Notes: generated by a model from the sequence alone, not told the origin. A stretch of 64,000 nt of DNA from Phalacrocorax aristotelis (GCF_949628215.1 NC_134282.1:8802223-8866222), one strand, 5' to 3'. Positions 13,301 to 22,061 are shown, counted from the stretch's first letter. A program made the numbers and translations.

Positions 13301-15894
13301 ATGGTGCTGGGACCAGCAGCTGTTGTTATCTCCAACCCTCGAGCCCCACGTTGGGCGCCAAAAAGACTGTCGTGGTTTAGCGGCAGCTCAGCCCCACACA
13401 GTCGCTCGCTCACTCCCCACCAGTAGATGGGGGAGAGAATCAGAAGGGTAACGCTCGTGGGTTGGGATAAGAACAGTTTAATAATGAAAATTAAAAGAAA
13501 CAACAGTAGAAATGCAATGTAAAGGAGAACAACGAGAGGCGCAAAGCCCCGGGGGAGGGGGGAAGGGAGGGGAGAGGGGGAACGAACCGCCGGAACAAAC
13601 CGCACGCGCCGCAGCCGCTCACCGCCCGCCGACCCGACGCCGCGCCGCCCGCGCGCTGCCACTGCCCCCCCTCAATATACTGGTCATGGTGTCACATGGT
13701 ATGGAATGAACCTGCCATTGGCCAGTCGGGGTCAGCCGCCCCCACCATGGCCCTGCCCCTCCCAGCCCCCCCTGCCACGCCACGCGGCAGAGCGCGGGAA
13801 GCTGGAAAGGTAGCTGACCCCCACAGTGAGGAGAATTAACCCCTTCTCAGCCAAAACCAGCACACATGTGAAGCTGGAGATTAACTTCACTGTTCATGGA
13901 AGGTTGTTTGATCAGGAGGGAACATTTTAGTGGGAAATTTTCCACTTAAAGAAAAATTTTCTGGTCTGGAATGGGCTCCCTGACAAGGAATGAATGAGAA
14001 AGACAAAAAAATGTCCCATTCCAGAATAAGCAACAGCAACACCAGGGGATGAAGATGTGCTGGGAAGGCGGGTGCTCTGCACTGTCGCTGCCATTTGCAG
14101 CCCAGGGACCTCCCATGTCCCGGAGGGCTGTGTCTGCTCACCCAGCCACTGGCCCTGCTGAGGGGTTCGTGCCAGCCTCTCTTGCTGGAGAGCTTCGCCG
14201 GTCAAGGGATGGACTTCAGTGCTCGTTTAAGTCAGAAAGGAAGGGACTGCCCAGGGATTATGGCACTTCAGGAACATAGGAGACCTTGACTGCAAATAAT
14301 ACTTACGTATGCAACAAGGAAGAGCTCTAAAAGTTGGGAAACTCATCCTGGGTATTCTTTATGGATGTGGAAGAATGGCAGATCAGTGGTAAGGGTAGGA
14401 GACTATCAAATCCCAGAGAGGAATCACAGCCATTGGGCTTGGGACTTCTTTTGCATGGTCTTTTCAGATCAGCTTTTCCTTAGAAGAGTAAAGTGTTCCT
14501 TGTTTCTTCCCAGAGGGACTGAGACATTACTGCAGGAGAAGTGTCCCTGCCTGACGCTGGTCCTGCATTTCAGTCCTGGCCTGCTGGGAGAGCAGACGAA
14601 GCTAGGGCAGGCAGAGCAGCCCTGGAGACACCAGTTCCCACACTGCAGCCTCTCCTGAGTCATGCTCAGCTCCTGCAAGATAATTAACCACTAATTCTCA
14701 CTCAGATCAGTCCAGATCTTTGCTGTATGATAGGAGCAGAAAGCTTTTGGAAAATCTGCCTTACTCCTCTTGGTAAGAATTATAAGCATCTCACAGGAGA
14801 AACATAAATATTCTTGAGGAATCAAGGCTTTGGGCTTAAACTTCTCACCTGGAGACCAAATTTGTTCATTTTTTATGAGTTCACAAATCTCTTCTGCAGA
14901 AAACTTCCAGGACTTTGTACAACTCTCTCTTACGTCAGCCTACGTACTACAACCATCTCCTGTGTCATATCTCTTACAATGACACTAAGATTTCCTAGAC
15001 ATACCTACTTATTTTCAAATAAAATTGCAACTGAGATATCCCATATCCTCCATTCCCCACTGAGAAATGCCATGTTTTCCCTCACATTCCTGGGTCAGAT
15101 TCAAGGTATCTGTTCTGTTTTCAAAACAAACAAAAGGAGTTGCTGCTTCCATTTTTGGGTGGAGACTCTGAAAAGGGGAACAACTTATCACTGCTTAAGA
15201 GAAGAGAGCTTTCTTCAGACCCCGAGGACTGGCTGATTTTTGTACCCAGGAAGCATTTGCCATCAGCATGAGTTGTGCATGGCTCCATTAACAAAGATCA
15301 CCATTATTAAAAGCCACAGGAAGGAAAATCCAAGCCCATGTTGACAGCTGGAGCTGGAACTAAAAAGTGCAGATGCTGGGGGTGAGGGGAGGGCTCGTGG
15401 GCATCACTGTGGACCCTTGGCCATTGCGTGCAGTTGACCGTGACACCCAACCCAATGGTGTTCAGTAGGTGAGTGTGGCGCTGCATAGGAGGGGGGGTTT
15501 CTAACTCCCTAAGGCTCTTTTGGGAAGTCCCTATCAGTGTGTTTGCCCACATGAGCAATGTTTACAAAAACCTAGCTCTAGAGACATCAACTGTTTATTA
15601 AGAGGGCGTAAGCTTTACCAGATGAACTTGGTTCTGTTTGTCTTCCCTGTGTTTCAGAAAGACGACCCCGACGACTGCCCCATTGAGCTCAGCAAGGTGC
15701 AGAGCGTTAAAGTGGTGGCAAAGAAGCGCAGGGACCGCAGCCTGCCCCGGGCCTTTGAGATCTTCACCGACAGCAAGACCTATGTTTTCAAGGCCAAAGA
15801 TGAGAAGAACGCCGAGGAGTGGCTCCAGTGCATCAATGTCGCCGTCGCACAGGCTAGAGAGCGGGAGAGCCGAGAGGCCACCACCTACCTGTAG
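4257..15894 (+). CDS. VEPH1: VEPH1, last two coding exons (C-terminal PH domain), partial
   Basis: Ventricular zone expressed PH domain protein 1, the vertebrate relative of Drosophila Melted. It is a membrane-associated adaptor; Melted binds phosphoinositides, Tsc1 and FOXO, and VEPH1 has been linked to damping of TGF-beta signalling (family knowledge). Here the coding sequence is join(4257..4393, 15658..15894). The first exon encodes the start of the PH fold (basic stretch [20 protein letters not shown], then [10 protein letters not shown]). The second encodes 78 residues: a DDPDD loop, the [12 protein letters not shown] strand, the [16 protein letters not shown] strands, the C-terminal helix with the invariant Trp (EEWLQCIN), and a terminal TTYL before TAG. 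The intron is phase 0, GTAAGT to TTTCAG, 11,264 bp, and holds an antisense provirus. Upstream exons lie left of the window. PTX3, nested in a VEPH1 intron in mammals, is not seen here. Confidence 0.92.
4394..7339 (+). other. VEPH1: VEPH1 last intron, left of the provirus
   Basis: Unique intronic sequence between the 5' splice site GTAAGT at 4394 and the provirus target site. An AT-rich block near 5840-5950 contains homeodomain-like TTAATTAG and might be regulatory. No exon, RNA gene or clear repeat was found. Confidence 0.5.
7340..7344. repeat. Target-site duplication, left copy (CATGT)
   Basis: CATGT directly precedes the LTR end and recurs at 13865-13869 directly after the other LTR. A perfect 5-bp duplication is direct evidence of an integrase-made insertion. 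Five bases is usual for class III (ERV-L) elements; class II usually gives six and gammaretrovirus-like elements four. Confidence 0.9.
7345..7843 (-). repeat. Provirus 3' LTR
   Basis: 499 bp, reading TGTGCTGG to CCACGACA on the minus strand. It contains a TATA-like GTATATTG at 7658-7651 and an ATTAAA polyadenylation hexamer at 7460-7455, which marks the likely end of R. The middle is GC-rich and CpG-rich. Against the 5' LTR it has four substitutions and one extra C in each of two C runs. Confidence 0.93.
7844..7856 (-). other. Polypurine tract (plus-strand primer site)
   Basis: On the minus strand AAGGGGTGGAGAA sits immediately before the TG of the 3' LTR. This is the position and composition expected for the RNase H-resistant primer of plus-strand DNA synthesis. 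Confidence 0.85.
7857..8247 (-). other. Provirus 3' untranslated region, no env
   Basis: About 390 bp between the pol stop codon and the polypurine tract. No open frame of note is present on the coding strand. The space is too short for an envelope gene and shows neither a signal peptide nor a fusion-peptide region. It also lacks a dUTPase, which mammalian ERV-L elements carry downstream of integrase. Confidence 0.7.
8248..11433 (-). CDS. pol: Provirus pol: protease, reverse transcriptase, RNase H, integrase
   Basis: Open frame of about 1,061 codons directly after the gag UAG and in the same phase. Residues are counted from the GTG codon at 11412. Protease: DTGA at 30-33 and ILGIDYL near 88-94. 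Reverse transcriptase: first catalytic Asp at 243 and YIDD at 305-308. RNase H: Asp614, Glu652, Asp676, Asp746. Integrase: zinc site from His773, His778, Cys807 and Cys810, and a catalytic triad Asp840, Asp899, Glu935 with exactly 35 residues between the last two. A small C-terminal domain follows, and the frame ends in TGA at 8250-8248. The first in-frame ATG falls after the protease active site, so independent initiation could not give a whole protease; readthrough of UAG is the likely route. No active-site residue is missing, but activity is not shown. Confidence 0.93.
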   Translation of the reverse strand, partial: RGPASSRVEERDNRAYWTVWIRWPGTSDPQEYKALVDTGAQCTLMPSNYIGAEPISIAGVTGGSQELTVLEAEVSLTGNEWQKHPIVTGPEAPCILGIDYLRRGYFKDPKGYKWAFGVAALETEETEQLSTLPGLSKDPSVVGLLKVKEQQVPIATTTVHRRQYRTNRDSLIPIHKLIHQLRSQGVISKTHSPFNSPIWPVRKSNGEWRLTVDYRGLNEVTPPLSAAVPDMLELQYELESKAAKWYATIDIANAFFSIPLAAECRPQFAFTWRGVQYTWNRLPQGWKHSPTICHGLIQTVLEQGEAPEHLQYIDDIIVWGSTAEEVFEKGEKIVQILLKAGFAIKQSKVKGPAREIQFLGIKWQDGRRQIPMDVINKIAAMSPPTSKKETQAFLGVVGFWRMHIPNYSLIVSPLYQVTRKKNDFKWGPEQRQAFEQIKREIVHAVALGPVRAGQDVKNVLYTAAGENGPTWSLWQKAPGETRGRPLGFWSRGYRGSEARYTPTEKEILAAYEGVRAASEVVGTEAQLLLAPRLPVLGWMFKGNIPSTHHATDATWSKWVALITQRARVGNPSRPGILEVIMDWPEGKDFGLSPEEEVTRAEEAPLYNKLPEDEKQYALFTDGSCRLVGKHRRWKAAVWSPTRQVAETAEGEGESSQFAEVKAIQLALDIAEREKWPVLYLYTDSWMVANALWGWLQQWKQSNWQRRGKPIWAATLWQDIAARVEKLVVKVRHVDAHVPKSRATEEHRNNQQVDRAAKIEVAEVDLDWQHKGELFLARWAHDTSGHQGRDATYRWARDRGVDLTMDIIAQVIHECDTCAAIKQAKRVKPLWYGGRWLKYKYGEAWQIDYITLPQTRQGKRHVLTMVETTTGWLETYPVPHATARNTILGLEKQVLWRHGTPERIESDNGTHFRNSLIDTWAKEHGIEWVYHIPYHAPASGKIERYNGLLKTTLRAMGGGTFKHWDTHLAKATWLVNTRGSANRAGPAQSEILHTVEGDRVPVVHTKSMLGKTVWVLPASGKGKPIRGIVFARGPGCTWWVMREDGEIRCVPQGDLILGENSQ
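11434..11436 (-). promoter_or_regulatory. In-frame UAG between gag and pol (candidate readthrough stop)
   Basis: The gag frame ends in TAG and the pol frame continues in the same phase without an ATG at its start. This is the gammaretrovirus-type arrangement, in which a fraction of ribosomes insert an amino acid at UAG. The next bases on the coding strand are AGGGGCCCTGCC, GC-rich and able to pair, but I have not shown a pseudoknot. Confidence 0.7.
11434..13302 (-). CDS. gag: Provirus Gag with hydrophobic N-terminus
   Basis: 622 codons. The start is the first in-frame ATG (13302), in a favourable context (CACCATGT), 65 nt after the LTR and 40 nt after the primer site. The frame stays open further upstream into the LTR, but only from a GTG. 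Residues 1-130 are unusual: hydrophobic stretches at about 5-24, 32-55, 84-101 and 105-122, with NYT, NNT and NIT sequons between or after them, and no Gly2 for myristoylation. A Thr/Ser/Pro-rich linker (about 230-265) follows. A capsid-like part from about 305 contains [10 protein letters not shown] and EAKQLGSL, of ERV-L Gag type. A possible coiled coil with [13 protein letters not shown] and a basic tail come last. I see no canonical CCHC zinc knuckle. Particle formation is inferred from family only. Confidence 0.88.
   Translation of the reverse strand: MLSFLQLVLKIGVGCLSLLCSAVISNVLPTRFVIQTLVFSFIWYLGFLLKPLLYFGHHLVEAISNYTSSSERFYMEEIQNNTFATLFYDVCAFVTTTFLYLEHPWVVKVQSLLVFGHVVLVLTKQLKNITQKSAPRLDSYEWQGMWDSMGKYLGQWAPPVFWSFTPEQVQNPKKLVEYLEKVCCYAGNSRETQITATCWGLAHAYRALLNSIQCPQGEENVSGLKCKVTGTVDNPALTTGTAATQTPTTSTGASSENKPVPVSVAPIHKTKYWKRTSTRLERDDEEPGPSRGEEGEVINEIETTRSLSLSELRDMRKDYSRRSGEHIATWLLRCWDNGASSLELEGKEAKQLGSLSGEGGVDKAIGKKPQALSLWRRLLSAVKERYPFKEDVTYRPGKWTTMEKGIQYLRELAVFEVIYGDLDDQRSSKDPDEAECTRPMWRKFVRSAPSSHANSLAVMSWKDDETPTVAEVIDRLRDYDTNISSSLVSAVEKLSQEVQQLKEDLSYSPPRQSSVSAVRNKRPLAQRRGYTPRATLWFYLRDHGEDMMRWDGKPTSTLQARVHELQGRTVTQGGSSRKAAAPVSSEQVPRQRSRSADFISKCNRGTPDSHLQEVSCDCHDQD
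13343..13360 (-). other. Primer-binding site, tRNA-Lys type
   Basis: TGGCGCCCAACGTGGGGC on the minus strand, seven bases after the end of the 5' LTR. It is complementary to the 3' end of the tRNA-Lys used by Mason-Pfizer-type retroviruses (Lys1,2). The match to that known site is by recall of the motif. ERV-L elements of mammals are named for tRNA-Leu, so the Lys primer is notable. Confidence 0.85.
13368..13864 (-). repeat. Provirus 5' LTR
   Basis: 497 bp with the same TGTGCTGG and CCACGACA ends as the 3' copy. The TATA-like GTATATTG at 13680-13673 predicts a transcription start near 13650 on the minus strand, antisense to VEPH1. It is followed by a short leader of about 65 nt before gag. 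Confidence 0.93.
13673..13680 (-). promoter_or_regulatory. TATA-like box of the 5' LTR
   Basis: GTATATTG on the minus strand, inside a CpG-rich LTR and just upstream of a C/G-rich run. It is in the right place to drive the gag-pol transcript. The same box is intact in the 3' LTR at 7651-7658. Confidence 0.5.
13865..13869. repeat. Target-site duplication, right copy (CATGT)
   Basis: CATGT follows the outer end of the 5' LTR and is identical to 7340-7344, confirming both LTR boundaries. Confidence 0.9.
13870..15657 (+). other. VEPH1: VEPH1 last intron, right of the provirus
   Basis: Unique intronic sequence ending in the polypyrimidine tract and CAG (15655-15657) of the last VEPH1 exon. No additional exon, RNA gene or recognisable repeat is seen. 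Open frames here are short and overlap on both strands. Confidence 0.5.
15658..15894 (+). CDS. VEPH1: VEPH1 terminal coding exon
   Basis: 237 bp including TAG at 15892-15894, preceded by CCCTGTGTTTCAG. It begins in phase 0 with [15 protein letters not shown], continuing the PH domain from the upstream exon, and ends REATTYL. Codon third positions are strongly G/C, unlike the AT-rich introns, as expected for selected coding sequence. Confidence 0.95.
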   Translation, partial: KDDPDDCPIELSKVQSVKVVAKKRRDRSLPRAFEIFTDSKTYVFKAKDEKNAEEWLQCINVAVAQARERESREATTYL

Positions 15895-16850
15895 AGCTGC
15901 TGGCACCCCCATGGCCTTGTCAGCAAACCAAATGTGTCTGGGACCACTCCAGCGCAGAGCATCCCACTGCCATACCATGGACCTCTTTTACCTCCAAAAG
16001 CCCCACCGGCTCCTGGACCACGGGAAACTCTGGGTTAGACCAAGTGTTGGCATGGGCCAGGGAGAGCTTTGTGCAGCACAAGAGGTCTAATGCCGCGATG
16101 GCACTACCAGGTGATGGAGTGCCACCATGCGGGAGCGCTCCCTGGCACCGCGACATTTGCTGGTGTAGGAGCAGCTTCCACGACCACATGTGAAATGCAG
16201 GGTTTTTTCTTCAGCCTACTGGCCTGCAAGCCAGGAGACATGGTTAGAAACAAACTTGGACCCCAACACCTCAGCCTTTGCTTCTGAGATGCACATGGTC
16301 TCAGTGGCTGTGGACACTGCTGAGATCATTTGAGTGTGTAAGGACTTCCTGCTTTTCTCAATCACTTTCTGTCTGTAAAAAGATAATTTTCCTTCTTATT
16401 TAATCTCACTGTACTTTATCTTTTTACTGCTTTTATGTGTCTTGAAAAAATCAAATTTGCTGCTTCTTTCAGGTTTGAAATTGAGTCATTTTTAAGATTT
16501 AATACCGCTGAAAAAATAATTTTAAATATTTTAATTGTTTTGATTTTCCCTCTTTTTTGTGCTTTTTCTCCTCTTCATAACTGAATGTAATTTTCTCAAT
16601 TTTATTTTAAATTGTGTTCTCGCATACCTTTTCAAAATTTCTCCAAATTTGGAAAATTCCCAGTTTGTTTGACTTTGTCACTCTCAAACGATTCTGAAGT
16701 GGAGGAAGTGCTGTAGAAAAGACTGAAAGAAAAAAAAAAAACAAAAAGAGTGGAAAAAACTTAATGAGAAGTCTGCAGGTGAAGAAATTAACTTGGAGAT
16801 CATTCAAGACTGAGGAGAAATAAAATTTGCAATTTTCCAACCCAGAAAAA
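15895..16850 (+). other. VEPH1: Probable VEPH1 3' UTR
   Basis: Sequence after the VEPH1 stop becomes A/T-rich from about 16370. An AATAAA hexamer at 16819-16824 is the first canonical polyadenylation signal I find downstream. The real cleavage site could be elsewhere; a further AATAAA lies near 17195. Confidence 0.45.
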
Positions 16851-19800
16851 CGTATATTTTGCAAAACGTTGTTGCCAAAAAGGGAGAGTTAAAGAGTGTG
16901 GAACATTAAAAAGTCAGCAATACGATCTGCTTTCTGAAATACTCTCATGCCGACTTTCTGTAGTGGTTGCTGGGTGAGTTTGGCCGTCGCCTTTGGCTTT
17001 GCGGACAGGAGGGCAGCAGGGGCTGGTGAGGGTGGCAGCGCTGCTCGGACAGCTGTGACGGTGGGGACCTGCCAGGGGTCTGCTCAGTTTAATGAATTAC
17101 CAAGAAAACTGAAGAGCAATTAGAAACACGGGCAGCATGTGTGTCATCGAAAGCGCCTGGGGAACAGGGAGCAAGGGGAATGACCTGGGAAATAAATTCA
17201 GATTAAAGTCTACTGAGTAAAGCCAGTGCTGGCACTAGCAGTCAAGCCTGTTCTCAGCTGTCATCACAATGTCTGTCTCCTATGTGACACAGTTCTGTGG
17301 GGTGAGGTTGAATGACTGCATACCTCTGAATTTACAGCCTGATTTTTCCACCAGCCTAAACGTTCCTAACTCTCTTGATTTCACGGGGGCTGCTGCAGAT
17401 CAGAGGCCCAGGACAGCTCAGAAGCATTCTTCTGCCTGCGTTGAACTTCTCTCGCTTTGGGAGAACGGGGCCACGACAGCACCTGTGGCAGGGCTGGCAC
17501 TGCGGGGCTGGAGCAGGGGTGCCCGGCTGCCTCCGGGGAGCCCAGCCATGGGCAGGCCAGCTCCCTTCCCTTACCCTGTCCTTGCAGCGGAGTGCGTGGG
17601 GAGAAGATAGGCATGAAGCTGAGCACGGGCTGGAAGAGGTGTGGAGGGAGTGGGATCTCAGTGAGTTAACGTGATGGTTTGCTGCCTGCTTCCTTGATGC
17701 AGTTGTTCAGCAGGGTTTATGGCACGAAGCTTGGAGTCTTGTAACATGCCATATAAATATTTATCTTTGGCGCCTGATAAGTTGCAAGCACTGAGTGTTG
17801 CTGGTGTTTGTTGCTCTGGCCACCAGAGCTCTGTAATTTGTTACGTTGACAGGTAAGATGCTAACGTTTGGTAATGAGCATTTGCTTGAATTAGAATGAG
17901 AAAAAATTAGTTTCTTTGTGGCACCACAAGAGCGCCTGAGCTCTGCTGCCAGGTCAGAGCTAAGGGCTGCCCAGTCCTTTGCAGCAGCTGGAGCTGACAG
18001 CTCCAGAGGGGTACTTCTCAACCTCAGCATCAAAGCACCATCAAACCTTTTGGGGAGAAACACCATGGACCTCGGGGAAGTACCAGTGCAATGAGTTTCC
18101 ATTTACAGTGAAATAAACATTAGGATAAACTTTGACAGGCTGTTTGCGATTTCTGTGTCCCCAGTTTTAGTTGCCTGCACTCGTGGGGATGTCTGTGTTT
18201 CTTTGCTGATCTCTCTTTCCATTATTTTTAATCATTACCCAGACCCAGCGATGATGTTTATGGAGGCCCCCGGGCACAGCAGTGCACCAGGGAACTGGCA
18301 GAAGGATGCTGAGACCTTGCGTGCCGTGGGTCTGTTGTACTCACCCATGGGCAGGGTGTAGTGAGTGCAGGGTGGGAAATTAAAGCGAACAAGCTCAAAA
18401 CTGTCAAGGGCAGGACTAATCTGAGGTGACCAGGCTCTGACGGTGACCTTCTGGTGGCAGGGATGGTGTCACCAAGGCAGGGTGCCACCATGCTTCCCAC
18501 CCGTAGCCCTGATACCACCTTTCCAAACCATCCCTCCAGCCTGGGGAGGTCCCTGTCCCTGTCTCCCCTGCCCAGCTGTCTTCCTCCTCCTCCTCAGCCA
18601 CCGAGCACCAGCTGGACCAACCCCAAATCATCTGTTTTCCAAATCTCTATATTCTTCCCAAATCCTCTCTGAGACAGTGAAACAAAACTAGTAGTTCCTT
18701 CCTTATGCTCTCGTGCTACTTCCCCGACTCCTGCAGGAGTTCATGTATGTTTGTTTTGCTTTGCTCAAGGATCTCCAGTGTCTCCTGACCTGGTTCCTCC
18801 CAATGCTGATGGGCTGGAGGAGGGCTTTGCAGCGTGTCTCAGCCAGGACTCCAGCCTGGCTCCTAACATGTGTTGAACTGACCTGGCACCCATGCCCTGG
18901 AAGGTCAGCAAGCTCTGGTTTGAAACGACAATATTTTATTTCCAACATTCCCACATTGACTGGAGAAGGAAGTGCCGAGGGATCACACCATGCGGCCAGC
19001 GGCTAAGAACAAAGCGGTTACTGAAACATTCCTGGATGATGGAAAATCAGGGAGGGCTTTAAAGCTGGCCATAGGTTTGTAGATCTGAAAGATAAATTTG
19101 CATTGACGCTAACAATGTCAGAGGGGAGAGAGAAGGCCTCTGCCAATGGCCCATGCAATGCCTTAAGCAGATCCAGGCCTCCTGATGCTCTCGGTGCTCC
19201 GGAGAGATGCTGAAATGTTCATAACCCTGAAAATCCTTGTAACAACTAAAATGTGGAGATGAGTGTTAGATCACAGAATGTAGCAAAGTTATCAGAACAA
19301 CTTTGTTAAAGCTAAATTTAGTTACAGAAAGTATGGAAAGCCCATCTGGGACCAGTCTATCCAAGCAAGTCTATGGACACCTGTGTAGGTTGCCCAGCCG
19401 GGCAGAGCTCCCTGGTTACAGAGCTCCGTCCCGGTCCTTGGTGTCAATAATACAATATTATAATATTTGCAGCTTCTATTACACTTCACGATTCTGAAAC
19501 TCATTAAGTCAAATTCAAACCTAAAGCTGAAGACCACAAGAGGTTTGTTTTGGGGAAGGTGCACCCTTTTTGTCTGTGACCCTTTATTTACTGTTATCTC
19601 AGTGATACGGGATGGTTTGTTCTGGGTTATCATGCAGAGTATGAAGCAGGCTTGACGCAGACGGCCTGCGCTCCAGGATGCTGTACAGCATGTAACAAGC
19701 AGGGAAGAAGTCTACAGTAAATTGTGTATTATGTCCATACAAATAATGCAGGTCTGCAGACCAGACTGACGCTTATTCTGCTGCCTCTGGATGTAAATGA

Positions 19801-22061
19801 AGCCACGGAGCCAAATCTCAATGGGAGATTTCCACAGCCTCTCTGGCAGATGAGGAAAGGAGATTTCAGTCATTTGAATTTCAATACCTGGACCAATAAA
19901 TCCTTACTTTACCCACAGGACATGCCATTGAGTCTAATGGGAATGAAGTTAAATCATAGGTGTGAACTTGTGGATTTATGGCCTCAAGTTCCAGAACTAC
20001 GTCCTATCTAAACACTGAACTCACCCACTGAGGCACATCACTGGAGTTCAGTGATACAGTAAGTTGGCCATTAAAAACATTCTTTACAGACCAAATAGTC
20101 TGTATTTCTTAATCTTGATGCCAAGTTTCAGTCTGCCACCTATGCATTACATCAGCAATTTAATGCACGTGATTATCCGTGTGTGCGTACGTACAAAGCC
20201 ATATTGTCATCTGAGAGAGCACGGGGGTGTGCAAATCAGGGCCAAGCGTCCACTTCAGCATCAAGTGAGTTCCAGGTCTGAGTGTGAAACTCGTGTATGG
20301 GGCAAACGTGTCTCTGCTTCGCCTGCTGTCTCAAGGCTTTGTCATCAGCACTTGGCTGTCACCAGTCACTTACACCCTTCCTTTCAATCTCAACATGATT
20401 GAAACAATATGGAATGCATAGCTGTGTAGTTAAAGAGATTCCAGGTTCTGTGCCAAAGAATAATTGCATAAAATAAGAAGCTTAGCCACACTTCTCCTGT
20501 CTTAAATTAAAACTTGGAATAAAATAAAAGAGAAATTCAGACAGCAAGTTATTCTAGTCATCCTCCTAAAAGGAGAAACACAATCTAGTTATGATGAGAG
20601 CAGGGAGATTTAAAAATAAATAAATAAATCCCACTTACAAATTTTCTTCTCGAGCAAATATATAAATAGTTTTTATTGGTTCTTTTTAAAATAACATTTA
20701 TTGAAACATTCTAAATTTAAATAGCTGCTGCCCTCTGAACAGGGAACATGGTAGTTCCTGCTGCGCTGCATTCTCTTGGTTGGTTTGCTCGTCCCTCGCA
20801 GGCACCACCCCAGCCCTCCGCCAGGACGATGCGAGAGCTCCCTGTGGCCTCGGTGGAGGATCCCTGGGCGCGCGAGTGTGTGTGGCAGCACTCTTGGAAA
20901 AAGGGATGCAAACGCCCTCCTTGGCTGCAGTGCCGGGACTCTGCCGAGCATCTGCTCCTCTCTGCCAGGAAACAATCTGCTTTCTGTCTTGCACCACTTG
21001 CGGTACAAAAGATGTCATTGTCTCTCTGTGGAGGGGTGAGTTCACCTTTGCTGAAGAATCCTGTTATTCAATCAGTGTTTGGCAGAGGAAAGGAGCCTCG
21101 GTCCTATGAGGAGAAGGACAAATCCCAACCCTGGCCGTACGGGACACTAAACCCAGCTGGTGTATCAGGTACCGCCCTCCCTCCAGCTCCCCAGGGACAG
21201 CAATGGTGCCATTTCCATGGGGTCTGTGAAAGCAGCCAAGCTTGGGGGGGTCCTGGCTGTGATGGTGGGGCTCAGCCAGCTGGTTCCCCCCATTATAGCG
21301 AGGCATCGCCTCCCATAGCCATGGCACAAGGTGGCCTGGCGCCCAGGCTGCTAACGGGGAGAGCTTCCAGCCCAAACCAACATCTTCCAGCCCTCTTGCA
21401 TACTGGGGTACAGGCTGAGGTTTAGGATCTAGACCTGAGCCAACAGCGAGAAAACCAGACCAAAACCTGGACCTGAACACTCCTGAATGCGAGCAACTTC
21501 CAAACCTAAACCGCGTTTTACAGATCAGCATAATTTCTCTAGGAAACATAATTCTTCAAAATATTGGCTCCAGCTTCTATGAATATTTTTATGTAAGGAA
21601 AATAATCCACTTTTTCCTGGAAGAGTTGACATCCACCATGATTTCTGTGCCACATCACATGTATCTTTGAGGAATCCAAGTCTGAGTGAGTGTGTGGCCT
21701 CACACTACACTCAAGAACAACTGGTACTTCAGCATCACTGCTTCGCCCGTCTGACAACACGACGACAAAGGGGAACAAGCTGAGGGTTTTGGCACAGAAG
21801 AGCTGGCTCGCACCTCGCGGGCTATAGACCAGCCTCATCATGTAGCACTTCTGTGGAGAGGACAGGGGTGTGGGTCCCGTCCGTGGGCTAACGCAATGTG
21901 GGGAGCGACCCTCCCGCTCGCGGGGTGGGAGCTGGGGAAGTCAGAGCAGAGTGGGGTGTCCAGTGGTGGGATGAGCTTGCTTCCAGCTGTGTGCAATGGT
22001 CTGCAGTTGCTTAAAGCATTAACCAGCGTCACCCACAGGGGATCTACCGGACCAAAGCCCT
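16851..22061. other. Intergenic, no gene seen
   Basis: Between the VEPH1 3' end and a CR1 fragment. A (TAAA)n-like run lies near 20610-20630. A stretch near 19880-19960 resembles the degenerate near-palindromic repeats described at 23875. A 225-codon open frame at 20748-21425 has no recognised family and overlaps minus-strand frames, so I do not call it a gene. Confidence 0.5.

Larger units (their letters stand above)
7345..13864 (-). mobile_element. Full-length ERV-L-like (class III) provirus, antisense to VEPH1
   Basis: A 6,520-bp provirus on the minus strand, ordered 5' LTR (13368-13864), primer-binding site, gag, pol, polypurine tract, 3' LTR (7345-7843). Both LTRs have TG...CA ends and the insertion is flanked by CATGT. 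The gag and pol frames contain no premature stop or frameshift. Pol order is protease, reverse transcriptase, RNase H, integrase, and its sequence style ([32 protein letters not shown]) is that of ERV-L and spuma-like elements. No env and no dUTPase are seen. The LTRs differ at four bases, all CpG transitions, plus two single-base indels in C runs, so the insertion is recent. Family assignment rests on pol features and the 5-bp duplication. Confidence 0.93.

Noticed and set aside
13303-13662. Extension of the gag frame upstream through the primer site into the 5' LTR, with strongly hydrophobic residues
   Set aside because: The only start-like codon is a GTG at 13662, which lies too close to the LTR TATA-like box to be within the transcript. 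The first ATG is at 13302 in a good context. The open frame is probably chance.
1-16000. PTX3, which is nested in a VEPH1 intron in mammals
   Set aside because: No pentraxin-domain frame is present; in mammals it lies in a more 5' VEPH1 intron, outside this window.
20748-21425. 225-codon plus-strand open frame
   Set aside because: GC-rich and overlapped by minus-strand frames. There is no recognised domain, splice context or polyadenylation signal close by. It might be worth an RNA-seq check but I cannot support it.
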